Source of the DNA: CAZTLE01 sp964614415
GTDB lineage: Bacteria > Bacteroidota > Bacteroidia > Flavobacteriales > Flavobacteriaceae
Reading direction: 5' to 3'
NCBI GenBank assembly: GCA_964614415.1
Contig: CAZTLE010000100.1
Coordinates: 1 to 14,764, forward strand
DNA length: 14,764 nt
Part shown: one piece after another, positions 8,473-14,764 of the stretch
Layout of the letters: the number at the start of each line of letters is the position of its first letter
How positions within the stretch are numbered: position 1 is the first letter of the stretch
The notes under the pieces: generated by a model
Database searches by the model: none
Told to the model about the DNA's origin: nothing
Seen by the model: the letters and a program-made list of their open reading frames with translations, nothing else
Program-made: the position numbers and the translations under genes

Positions 8473-8660
8473 ATTTTTTGATGTTTAACAGATTATACAT
8501 TGTTACTGAGGTATAAAGATCGAAAAAAAATCTGAATACGATATCGGTGAAAAATGAAATAATTCGGGTAATTGTTAAAGAAAAATGCGCTTTATCCGCT
8601 TAATCGATCGGATAGTCGAAAAAACAAAGTAAAAATGACGGAGTGTTAACATAGTTGCAC

Positions 8661-8758
8661 TAATTTCGCATCGAAATATTCATAGATCCTCACTTTACAA
8701 AGCCTAGCATTAAGCATCAACCTACGAGAATTCCCATTTTTGGGAATTCTCTTTTTTT
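8661..8758 (+). ncRNA. Possible small RNA or attenuated leader ending in an orphan terminator
   Basis: The 332-base stretch 8473-8804 has no convincing protein gene on either strand. It does hold a promoter-like box TAATTTCG at 8661-8668 (one base off the Bacteroidota -7 consensus TAnnTTTG) and, about 60 nt later, a strong terminator on the plus strand. A transcript starting near 8675 would be roughly 80-85 nt and stop in the T-run. No TTG/TTTG was found at the ideal -33 distance, so the promoter is weak evidence. It could be a free small RNA or the terminated leader of the thioredoxin-like gene that begins 47 nt further on. The sequence matches no RNA family I recognise (not SRP RNA or tmRNA). 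Confidence 0.4.
8726..8758 (+). terminator. Strong intrinsic terminator without an upstream gene
   Basis: GAGAATTCCCA pairs perfectly with TGGGAATTCTC (11 bp) around a TTTT loop, followed by seven T residues at 8752-8758. The stem has no mismatch and the T-tract is on the plus strand. No plus-strand gene ends in the preceding 600 bases: threonine aldolase already has its own terminator at 8105-8127. Confidence 0.85.
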
Positions 8759-8804
8759 GATGGATATTTGAATGGGTATATGCTCTCAAATCCGTTATAA
8801 TTCC

Positions 8805-9269
8805 ATGAATATGAAGTATCTGGTACTTTCCGCTTTTATGTTGTTCTCCGTATTGGTTTCTGCTCAGACTGAAAAGACAGCACTCAGTTGGCTTACCAAT
8901 TTCAATGAAGCCAGGGCGCTGGCTAAGGAAAAGAAGAAACCTATTTTGCTTTATTTCACAGGCAGCGATTGGTGTGCCCCATGTAAAATGCTTAAGAAAG
9001 ATTTCTTCGATTCGGACGAGTTCAAGGGAATGGCGGACGAGATGATCCTGGTTATGATCGATTATCCCCGCAATACGGAACTGATCACCCCTGAGCAACT
9101 GGCGTATAATAAAACCGTTATCGCCGATTATAATAGAGAAGGTGTGTTTCCCAAAGTACTTGCATTCAGTGCAGGAGGGAAAAAACTAGGGGATATTGCC
9201 GGATACAGCCGGTTACGCGATCCCGGCAATCATTTCAAATTCGTAGAACGGTATTTACGGTCCGAATAG
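8805..9269 (+). CDS. Periplasmic thioredoxin-like protein
   Basis: A 154-residue exported thioredoxin-fold protein, probably a thiol-disulfide reductase or isomerase in the periplasm. The N-terminus MNMKYLVLSAFMLFSVLVSAQ is a signal peptide. The active site is WCAPC (Trp56, Cys57, Cys60), preceded by FTGSDW as in Thioredoxin_7/DsbD-gamma-like domains. GVFPKVLAF supplies the cis-proline loop (Pro116). One thioredoxin domain fills the mature protein. The start is placed at 8805; 8811 (MKYLVL) is equally possible, while the upstream ATG at 8772 would add a polar extension in front of the signal and is unlikely. The gene ends 1 nt from the convergent ybaB-family gene with no room for a terminator between them. 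Confidence 0.9.
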   Translation: MNMKYLVLSAFMLFSVLVSAQTEKTALSWLTNFNEARALAKEKKKPILLYFTGSDWCAPCKMLKKDFFDSDEFKGMADEMILVMIDYPRNTELITPEQLAYNKTVIADYNREGVFPKVLAFSAGGKKLGDIAGYSRLRDPGNHFKFVERYLRSE

Positions 9270-9270
9270 A

Positions 9271-9594
9271 CTATTTAAACAGATCCAGTCCAGGAATATT
9301 GGGCATTCCTTCCTTGGCAACTGCTGCGATTTCCGCTTCATGGACATTTGTTGCCTTTTCGATGGCACGATTTAATGTGAGCAACAGGTAGTCTTCCAGT
9401 TGTTCTTTATCCTCCAACAGTTGGTCATCAATCTCGATTTGTTTGATCGTTCTGTTTGCGGTAATAGTGACTTTTAAAAGCTGATCTGAGCTTTCTTCAT
9501 CGATGAGCACCGAATCAAGTCGCTTCTTGGTAGCTTCGACTTTTTCTTTCGTCTCCTTCAGCTTTCCCATCATTCCCATAAAATCTCCAAACAT
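9271..9594 (-). CDS. YbaB/EbfC-family nucleoid-associated protein
   Basis: A 107-residue DNA-binding protein of the YbaB/EbfC family: small dimers that coat DNA and affect nucleoid structure and expression. Evidence is the N-terminal methionine-rich helix MFGDFMGMMGKLKE, the long basic coiled helix (KETKEKVEATKKRLDSV), the central VTITANRTIKQIEID strand pair and the C-terminal GMPNIPGLDLF. The ATG at 9594 is chosen because it gives the family N-terminus and normal length; the frame stays open upstream to 9807, but that part would overlap the divergent peptidase gene. It converges with the thioredoxin-like gene with a 1-nt gap and diverges from the peptidase across 64 bases. The usual dnaX or recR neighbours are not seen here. 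Confidence 0.9.
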   Translation of the reverse strand: MFGDFMGMMGKLKETKEKVEATKKRLDSVLIDEESSDQLLKVTITANRTIKQIEIDDQLLEDKEQLEDYLLLTLNRAIEKATNVHEAEIAAVAKEGMPNIPGLDLFK

Positions 9595-9658
9595 GTCTTC
9601 GTTTTTTTGTTGCTGCAAATTTACTATTTTGGAAGGGTATAAATCAACATATTTTGTT

Positions 9659-11794
9659 ATGAAAAAAATCGCTGCTTTTTCTTTGGTATCCCTTATTTTT
9701 GCCGCTTCGTGCACGACCAAAGAAAAGTCCGAGAACACTATGGATATTACGCCGCCGAGAGCAGATAAAATTGCGAAGAACCTTGAAATACATGGCGATT
9801 CCCGCATTGATAACTATTACTGGCTCAATGATCGTGATAATGAAGAGGTGATTGATTACCTGGAACGCGAGAACGATTATTACGAGAAAATGACGGCGCA
9901 TACCAATGAATTTCAGGAAGACCTCTTCGAAGAAATGAAGGCACGAATTAAGGAAGACGACGAGTCCGTTCCCTATTTCTACAACGGGTATTTCTACATC
10001 ACGAGATATGAGACGGGAAAGGACTATCCGATTTATACCCGAAAGAAGGGGACACTGGATGCCGAGGAGGAAGTCCTTTTTGATGTAAACGATATGGCAG
10101 AAGGACATTCGTACTACCGATTGGTAGGTCTGAATGTAAGTCCGGATAATAAATGGGCGGCCTTTGGGGTAGATACAGTGAGCCGTCGAAAGTACACCAT
10201 TCACATTAAGAACCTCGAGACGGGAGAGATTCTTCCGGAAGCCATCCCAGTGACTACGGGAGGCTCCACCTGGGCGAACGACAGCGAAACACTTTTCTAT
10301 ACCAAGAAGGACGAGGAGACGCTGCGATCAGATCGCATTTACCGACATAAAAAGGGAACCGATGTAGGGCAGGATCAGCTGATTTTTACTGAAAGCGATG
10401 AGACCTTCGGAACCTATATATACAAGACAAAATCCAGAAAATTCCTCGTTATAGGTAGTTACAGTACATTGACTTCTGAATTTCAAATTCTGAATGCCGA
10501 TACACCCGATGAAGAATTCACGGTCTTTCAGCCGCGTGAACGAGGACTGGAGTATGGAATTTCTCACTACGACGGCCATTTCTATGTACTGACCAATAAG
10601 GATGATGCTACCAATTTCAAGCTCATGAAAACGCCTGAAACCGCGACCACTCAGGATAACTGGGAAGAGGTGATAGGTCATCGGGACGATGTACTGCTTG
10701 AGGACATAGATATCTTCAGGGACTATCTTGTGGTAAGTGAGCGTAGTAATGGTTTGAATAAGATCCGGATCATGCGCTGGGACGGAACGAACGAATACTA
10801 TTTGCCTTTCGATAATGAGACGTATACGGCTTACACGACTCAGAATATCGAGTTCGATACGGCCGTTCTTCGTTACGGTTATAATTCGTTGACAACTCCG
10901 GCTTCGGTGATCGATTTCAATATGGACACTCAGGAAAAGGAGGTCAAAAAGGAGACTGAGGTACTGGGTGGCACGTTCGATAAGAACAATTACGAATCGA
11001 GAAGGGTTTGGGCCACAGCGGCCGATGGCACCAAGGTGCCCATCTCCATGGTTTACAGAAAGGGAATGGAGCTGAATGGAAAGAACCCCTTGTTGCTCTA
11101 CGGATATGGCTCGTACGGAGCGACCATTGATCCTTACTTCTCTACTTCCAGGTTAAGTCTTCTGGACAGAGGCTTTATTTATGCCATTGCACACGTTCGG
11201 GGAGGACAATATCTTGGACGTCAGTGGTATGACAATGGAAAGCTATTCACCAAGAAGAATACGTTTACCGATTTTGTCGACGCCTCAAAATACCTTATCG
11301 AAGAAGGATATACCTCGAAAGACCATCTCTATGCCATGGGAGGTTCAGCAGGAGGTTTGCTAATGGGTGCTGTTGTTAACCTCGCGCCCGAACTTTACAA
11401 CGGGGTTGTAGCAGCGGTTCCGTTTGTGGATGTGGTTACTACCATGTTGGACGATAGTATTCCGCTTACCACCGGCGAATATGACGAATGGGGCAACCCG
11501 AATGAAGCCGAATATTACGAATACATTAAATCCTATTCACCTTATGATAATGTAGCGGCAAAGGAATATCCTAATATGTTGGTAACTACAGGCTTACATG
11601 ATTCTCAGGTACAATACTGGGAACCGGCCAAATGGGTGGCCAAACTTCGGGAAATGAAGGCCGGAAACAATATCCTGTTATTACACACCAATATGGACGC
11701 GGGACACGGGGGCGCTTCCGGCCGATTTGAGGCATTGAAGGAAGTCGCCAGGGATTATGCCTTTTTGTTGGATATGGAAGGCATACAGGAGTAA
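9659..11794 (+). CDS. ptrB: Lipoprotein oligopeptidase B (S9A serine peptidase)
   Basis: A 711-residue prolyl-oligopeptidase-family enzyme that cuts short peptides, probably after Arg or Lys. The beta-propeller part opens with IHGDSRIDNYYWLNDRDNEE, very close to oligopeptidase B. The C-terminal hydrolase domain carries the triad Ser563 (YAMGGSAGG), Asp648 (TTGLHDSQVQYWEP) and His683 (NMDAGHGG). The acidic specificity site reads GEYDEWGNP (606-614) where enterobacterial enzymes have GEFEEWGNP, so one Glu is Asp609. The N-terminus MKKIAAFSLVSLIFAASC is a lipoprotein signal with lipid-attachment Cys18, so the enzyme is expected on the cell-envelope side, unlike the cytoplasmic E. coli enzyme. 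The ATG at 9659 gives this signal; the frame is open further upstream but overlaps the divergent ybaB-family gene. Confidence 0.93.
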   Translation: MKKIAAFSLVSLIFAASCTTKEKSENTMDITPPRADKIAKNLEIHGDSRIDNYYWLNDRDNEEVIDYLERENDYYEKMTAHTNEFQEDLFEEMKARIKEDDESVPYFYNGYFYITRYETGKDYPIYTRKKGTLDAEEEVLFDVNDMAEGHSYYRLVGLNVSPDNKWAAFGVDTVSRRKYTIHIKNLETGEILPEAIPVTTGGSTWANDSETLFYTKKDEETLRSDRIYRHKKGTDVGQDQLIFTESDETFGTYIYKTKSRKFLVIGSYSTLTSEFQILNADTPDEEFTVFQPRERGLEYGISHYDGHFYVLTNKDDATNFKLMKTPETATTQDNWEEVIGHRDDVLLEDIDIFRDYLVVSERSNGLNKIRIMRWDGTNEYYLPFDNETYTAYTTQNIEFDTAVLRYGYNSLTTPASVIDFNMDTQEKEVKKETEVLGGTFDKNNYESRRVWATAADGTKVPISMVYRKGMELNGKNPLLLYGYGSYGATIDPYFSTSRLSLLDRGFIYAIAHVRGGQYLGRQWYDNGKLFTKKNTFTDFVDASKYLIEEGYTSKDHLYAMGGSAGGLLMGAVVNLAPELYNGVVAAVPFVDVVTTMLDDSIPLTTGEYDEWGNPNEAEYYEYIKSYSPYDNVAAKEYPNMLVTTGLHDSQVQYWEPAKWVAKLREMKAGNNILLLHTNMDAGHGGASGRFEALKEVARDYAFLLDMEGIQE

Positions 11795-11865
11795 TTAAAA
11801 TATTTGATATACCTTTGTACGGTTTAAAATAGGGTTTGACATCACACCTAACTAACAACTCTTTT
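11794..11865 (+). promoter_or_regulatory. Candidate promoter for the cysteate/cystathionine synthase gene
   Basis: TACCTTTG at 11810-11817 matches the Bacteroidota -7 box TAnnTTTG exactly and would start RNA near 11824, about 40 nt before the ATG at 11866. No clear TTTG is seen at the -33 distance. No hairpin terminator is visible after the peptidase stop, so readthrough from the peptidase is also possible. Confidence 0.5.
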
Positions 11866-12903
11866 ATGAAGAAAAAAGTTAAAGCCCATGACAATGTGTT
11901 GGAATTAATCGGAAACACACCGCTAGTTAAGCTCAACCACATTACCTCACACATGGACGGTCACTTTTTCGCTAAGGTAGAAGCATTCAATCCTGGGCAT
12001 TCAACAAAGGATAGAATTGCACTCTACATCATCGAACAGGCTGAGAAAAAAGGTATTCTTAAGCCCGGTGACACAATTATTGAAACGACCAGTGGTAATA
12101 CAGGTTTTAGTATTGCCATGGTGAGTATATTAAAGGGGTATGAATGTATTTTGGCGGTTAGCTCAAAATCCTCTCCCGATAAGATTGATATGTTGAAGGC
12201 TATGGGGGCTCAGGTATATGTATGCCCGGCCCATGTGCCTGCCGATGATCCCCGTTCGTATTATGAAGTGGCCAAGCGCCTCCATGACGAGATAGCGGGT
12301 TCCGTATATATCAATCAGTACTTCAACGAATTGAATATAGACGCACATTATCATACGACCGGACCCGAAATTTGGGAGCAAACCGGCGGTATGATTACAC
12401 ACCTTGTGGCCTGCAGTGGAACAGGGGGGACAATTTCGGGGACATCGCGTTTTCTGAAGGAACAAAACCCCGATATCCAAGTTATTGGTATCGATGCCTA
12501 CGGCTCGGTACTCCAAAAGTATCACGAGACCCGGGAGTTTGACTCCAATGAGATCTATCCATACCGAATTGAAGGCTTGGGTAAGAACCTGATACCAACA
12601 GCTACTGACTTCGATCAAATTGATACCTTCATTAAAGTTACGGACGAGGAAAGTGCCCATACGGCACGTGAACTTGCACGTACGGAAGGCCTTTTCATGG
12701 GATACACCAGTGGCGCTGTAGTGCAGGGACTTAAGCAACTGCAGGAGCAGGAGGTATTCACTCCTGAGAGTGTTGTAGTTGCCATCTTCCCGGATCACGG
12801 ATCACGCTACATGAGTAAAGTCTATAGTGATGCCTGGATGCAGCAACAAGGCTTTGCAGATGCCGAAAAGGAAGGTGTAGCGAGCGTAGAATACATAAAA
12901 TAA
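11866..12903 (+). CDS. capA: PLP cysteate synthase / cystathionine beta-synthase-like enzyme
   Basis: A 345-residue cytoplasmic PLP enzyme of fold type II. Motifs: NTPLVKL (17-23), Schiff-base Lys48 in HSTKDRIA, the substrate loop TSGNTG (75-80), the phosphate-binding loop SGTGGT (184-189), EGLGKNLIP (236-244, as in cystathionine beta-synthase) and Ser282 in YTSGA, facing the pyridine nitrogen. It has no C-terminal CBS domain pair and no heme segment. By sequence alone it could be cysteine synthase or cystathionine beta-synthase. The next gene is an alpha-oxoamine synthase, and CapA, the cysteate synthase of capnine synthesis (O-phosphoserine plus sulfite), is known to be close to cystathionine beta-synthase, so CapA is preferred by context. 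The start is the ATG at 11866; a TTG 30 nt upstream in frame is unlikely. Confidence 0.75.
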   Translation: MKKKVKAHDNVLELIGNTPLVKLNHITSHMDGHFFAKVEAFNPGHSTKDRIALYIIEQAEKKGILKPGDTIIETTSGNTGFSIAMVSILKGYECILAVSSKSSPDKIDMLKAMGAQVYVCPAHVPADDPRSYYEVAKRLHDEIAGSVYINQYFNELNIDAHYHTTGPEIWEQTGGMITHLVACSGTGGTISGTSRFLKEQNPDIQVIGIDAYGSVLQKYHETREFDSNEIYPYRIEGLGKNLIPTATDFDQIDTFIKVTDEESAHTARELARTEGLFMGYTSGAVVQGLKQLQEQEVFTPESVVVAIFPDHGSRYMSKVYSDAWMQQQGFADAEKEGVASVEYIK

Positions 12904-12922
12904 AGAAAATCAAATAGATAGG

Positions 12923-12951
12923 ACCGTCCACCTTTGGTGGGCGGTTTTTTT
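12923..12951 (+). terminator. Intrinsic terminator after the capA-like gene
   Basis: ACCGTCCACC pairs with GGTGGGCGGT (10 bp, one G-U wobble) around a TTT loop, followed by a run of T residues to 12951. It lies 20 nt after the stop and should end, or partly end, transcription before the next gene. Confidence 0.9.
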
Positions 12952-12990
12952 ATTCCCCAAAAAGTCCATGGTAGAACTGAATTATTTGCC

Positions 12991-12998
12991 TAATTTTG
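12991..12998 (+). promoter_or_regulatory. Candidate -7 promoter box for the capB-like gene
   Basis: TAATTTTG matches the Bacteroidota -7 consensus TAnnTTTG exactly and lies 28 nt before the ATG at 13026, giving a short leader of about 20 nt. It follows the terminator at 12923-12951, as expected if the gene has its own promoter. The -33 box is not convincing. Confidence 0.55.
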
Positions 12999-13025
12999 TG
13001 CCTTGATTGAAATCCAGCTGAATTG

Positions 13026-14285
13026 ATGAAAGATCTATTTGACAAGATTTACAAGGATAAGGGACCGTTAGGCCGGTGGGCAGAACAAGCAGAAGGATAT
13101 TTTATTTTTCCGAAGTTGGAAGGTCCTATTTCCAATAGAATGCGGTTCAAAGGGCGTGAGGTAATCACCTGGAGTATTAATGACTACCTGGGATTGGCCA
13201 ATCATCCGGAAGTGCGGAAGGTGGATGCCGAGGCCGGCGCCAAATACGGTTCCGCCTATCCGATGGGTGCCCGCATGATGAGTGGTCATACCGACCTTCA
13301 CGAGCAGTTGCAGGAGGAGTTAGCAGCTTTTGTACATAAGGAGGCCGCTTATTTACTGAATTTCGGATATCAGGGTATGGTTTCTACTATTGACGCTCTG
13401 GTTTCCAAAGATGATGTCATCGTATATGATGTAGACGCTCATGCCTGTATTATTGACGGTGTTCGATTGCATATGGGGCAGCGCTTTACGTACAAGCACA
13501 ATGACCTTGATAGTATTGAAAAGAACCTGAAGCGTGCCACCAAAATGGCAGAAAAGACCGGAGGAGGAATTCTGGTAATTTCTGAAGGTGTTTTCGGAAT
13601 GCGCGGAGAGCAAGGGAAACTCAAGGAGATCTGTGCCCTTAAGAAGAAATATGACTTCCGACTCTTTGTAGATGATGCTCATGGCTTTGGAACCCTTGGT
13701 GAGACAGGGGCCGGAGCAGGAGAGGAGCAAGGGGTTCAGGATCAGATAGATGTGTACTTTGCCACTTTTGCGAAGTCCATGGCAAGTACCGGAGCTTTCA
13801 TTGCAGCCGACACCGAGATCATTCAGTATTTAAAATACAACCTTCGCTCTCAGATGTTCGCTAAGTCATTGCAAATGCAATTGGTGGAAGGTGCGTTGAA
13901 GCGTTTGGATATGATGCGTACCATGCCCGAGTTGAAAGAAAAACTTTGGGAGAATGTAAATGCTTTACAAGGCGGTTTGCGCGAGCGCGGTTTTGACCTG
14001 GGAACCACACAGAGTTGTGTAACCCCGGTATATCTGAAGGGTAGTATTCCGGAGGCGATGGCACTGGTTAAGGATTTGCGTGAGAACCACGGCGTATTCT
14101 GCTCGATTGTGGTGTACCCGGTAATTCCAAAAGGACTGATCCTCTTACGTATGATCCCTACGGCATCACACACCATGCAGGATATTGAAGAAACACTGGA
14201 AGCGTTCTCATCTATTCGTGAGCGACTGGAAAACGGAACCTACAAGCGACTTTCTGCTGCCGTAAGCGCAGCGATGGGCGAGTAG
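13026..14285 (+). CDS. capB: Alpha-oxoamine synthase; probable cysteate C-fatty acyltransferase
   Basis: A 419-residue PLP enzyme of the alpha-oxoamine synthase family, which joins an amino acid to an acyl thioester with loss of CO2. It is most like serine palmitoyltransferase: NDYLGLANHPEV near residue 52, YGSAYPMGARMMSGHTDLHEQLQEELA, His139 in DVDAHACIIDG stacking on PLP, DDAHGFGTLG with Asp216 and His219, and Lys250 in TFAKSMASTGAF as the Schiff base. In Bacteroidota such enzymes make sphingolipids (serine) or capnine sulfonolipids (cysteate). The CBS-like synthase just upstream favours cysteate, hence CapB (also called SulA or Cfat). Serine palmitoyltransferase is the main alternative. 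The ATG at 13026 is used; the codon before it is an in-frame TTG. Capnine lipids are linked to gliding motility in this group. Confidence 0.78.
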   Translation: MKDLFDKIYKDKGPLGRWAEQAEGYFIFPKLEGPISNRMRFKGREVITWSINDYLGLANHPEVRKVDAEAGAKYGSAYPMGARMMSGHTDLHEQLQEELAAFVHKEAAYLLNFGYQGMVSTIDALVSKDDVIVYDVDAHACIIDGVRLHMGQRFTYKHNDLDSIEKNLKRATKMAEKTGGGILVISEGVFGMRGEQGKLKEICALKKKYDFRLFVDDAHGFGTLGETGAGAGEEQGVQDQIDVYFATFAKSMASTGAFIAADTEIIQYLKYNLRSQMFAKSLQMQLVEGALKRLDMMRTMPELKEKLWENVNALQGGLRERGFDLGTTQSCVTPVYLKGSIPEAMALVKDLRENHGVFCSIVVYPVIPKGLILLRMIPTASHTMQDIEETLEAFSSIRERLENGTYKRLSAAVSAAMGE

Positions 14286-14310
14286 TTCAGGAAAGCATAG
14301 AAATTTAAAC

Positions 14311-14339
14311 AACCATTCGTCTTAGGCGGATGGTTTTTT
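14311..14339 (+). terminator. Intrinsic terminator after the capB-like gene
   Basis: AACCATTCG pairs with CGGATGGTT (one T-G wobble) around the loop TCTTAGG and runs into a T-tract ending at 14339. It begins 25 nt after the stop at 14285 and separates this gene from the right-edge ORF. Confidence 0.87.
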
Positions 14340-14503
14340 CTTGGGTATATTAAGAGGTTGGAGATGCATTTTAAAACAGCCATTCTTCGATTCTATTTCG
14401 CCACACATTTGTTCCTAGCACTTTTGATCATAAGGCCTTTGCGTTGCGGAAAACCGTAATTCTAAGTTGAATTTGCTATATTCCGATTTCAGTAACCCCG
14501 TGT

Positions 14504-14761
14504 ATGGAGTTCCGCTCTCTTAAATACCTCAAAGTGGCTTTTTTTAGCCTGTGTTTGTTATTGGGATCTCCGGTCACTAATGCTCAGACTGCTTCGGATA
14601 GCATCAAAATACATCAGACCAGGTACTACAACGGTCTGATGTATTTTGATGCTATCCGAAGCAGTCTGAGCATTAAAATACATCAGACCAGGTACTACAA
14701 CGGTATTTCAGAAACTATGAGGAGTGCCGACCTGGACAGGGAACCAAACGTTGGGCAGTAG
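14504..14761 (+). CDS. Short secreted protein with an internal fold-back duplication
   Basis: An 85-residue ORF of unknown function. Residues 1-28 look like a signal peptide (hydrophobic core VAFFSLCLLLGS, end TNAQ). The mature part contains SIKIHQTRYYNG twice (12 identical residues) separated by LMYFDAIRSSL, and the ORF stops 3 nt before the window edge. The repeat is produced by a DNA rearrangement inside the gene. Without the 69-nt insertion the product would be 62 residues, still short for a secreted protein. In a different frame the sequence from 14707 stays open to the window end (FRNYEECRPGQGTKRWAVA), so the gene may be frameshifted as well. It could be a small intact gene or the damaged start of a larger one. 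Confidence 0.5.
   Translation: MEFRSLKYLKVAFFSLCLLLGSPVTNAQTASDSIKIHQTRYYNGLMYFDAIRSSLSIKIHQTRYYNGISETMRSADLDREPNVGQ
14578..14675. repeat. Perfect 43-bp inverted repeat with a 12-nt loop
   Basis: Positions 14578-14620 are the exact reverse complement of 14633-14675, with the spacer AGGTACTACAAC between them. No mismatch occurs over 43 pairs. The arms include the signal-peptide end and the first mature residues of the ORF at 14504. As RNA this would be a very stable hairpin within the first 60 codons. It has no T-tract and both arms are translated, so it is not a terminator. Confidence 0.97.
14600..14704 (+). repeat. 36-nt direct repeat tied to the inverted repeat
   Basis: Positions 14600-14635 and 14669-14704 are the same except for C14605 versus T14674. 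The last 30 bases (from AAAATACATC) are identical. The copies are 69 nt apart, exactly 23 codons, so both encode SIKIHQTRYYNG. The second copy begins inside the right arm of the inverted repeat, giving the order arm, loop, inverted arm, partial arm, loop. Confidence 0.95.
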
Positions 14762-14764
14762 CTT

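Noticed and set aside
8772..8804. Earlier start for the thioredoxin-like gene at 8772
   Set aside because: It adds a polar stretch (MGICSQIRYNS) before a clean signal peptide and leaves only 13 nt after the upstream terminator.
9503..9658. Extension of the oligopeptidase gene upstream of 9659
   Set aside because: It runs antisense over the start of the ybaB-family gene and would bury the lipoprotein signal.
9595..9807. Extension of the YbaB-family gene upstream of 9594
   Set aside because: The added 71 residues are antisense to the peptidase gene and absent from the family, whose members begin near MFGDFMGMMG.
11836..11865. TTG start 30 nt upstream of the capA-like ATG
   Set aside because: Rare start codon, and the added residues (TSHLTNNSF) match nothing in the family; the ATG at 11866 gives a normal N-terminus.
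14578..14675. Inverted repeat read as a terminator, recombinase-invertible switch or mobile-element end
   Set aside because: No T-tract follows; the 12-nt spacer is far too short for a site-specific invertible segment; and there is no transposase or target-site duplication. The adjoining direct repeat is better explained by template switching.
1..14764. tRNA, rRNA, CRISPR array, insertion sequence or phage genes
   Set aside because: Looked for in the spacers; no cloverleaf, regularly spaced repeats, transposase or integrase motifs were seen.

Overview
This window looks like the chromosome of a marine-type flavobacterium (Bacteroidota, probably Flavobacteriaceae). Evidence: moderate GC; A/T-rich translation starts with no Shine-Dalgarno (SD) sequence; promoter-like TAnnTTTG boxes; many secreted proteins whose signal peptides end in A-Q; and several families typical of the group (DUF5117/5118-type zinc metalloprotease, DUF1508, a capnine-type PLP enzyme pair). 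I see no tRNA, rRNA, insertion sequence, integrase, phage gene or CRISPR array. Most of the window is ordinary housekeeping DNA.

Layout. Positions 1-2449 are on the minus strand: the 5' end of a secreted amidohydrolase (cut by the window edge), a PfkB-family sugar/nucleoside kinase, and prfB (release factor 2) with its complete programmed +1 frameshift site. Positions 2671-8103 form a tight plus-strand run of four genes: a polytopic membrane protein, a large secreted zinc metalloprotease, a small secreted cysteine-containing protein of unknown function, and L-threonine aldolase. A symmetric terminator closes the run and also serves the convergent DUF1508/YegP-like gene at 8149-8472 (minus). 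The 332-base stretch 8473-8804 has no protein gene but holds a strong intrinsic terminator with nothing annotated in front of it, so a small RNA or attenuated leader is likely. Next come a periplasmic thioredoxin-like protein, the convergent YbaB/EbfC nucleoid protein (1-nt gap), and a divergent lipoprotein oligopeptidase B.

Positions 11866-14285 hold two PLP enzymes in a row: a cystathionine beta-synthase-like fold-type-II enzyme and an alpha-oxoamine synthase (serine palmitoyltransferase-like). The best joint reading is the sulfonolipid (capnine) pathway of gliding Bacteroidota: cysteate synthase (CapA) makes cysteate, and cysteate C-acyltransferase (CapB) condenses it with a fatty acyl thioester. 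Each gene has its own candidate promoter and terminator.

The most unusual DNA is at the right edge. Inside a short secreted-protein ORF (14504-14761) lies a perfect 43-bp inverted repeat with a 12-nt loop, followed at once by a 36-nt direct repeat. The geometry fits a fold-back template switch that inserted 69 nt (23 codons) without breaking the frame. It could be a recent mutation or an amplification/assembly artefact.
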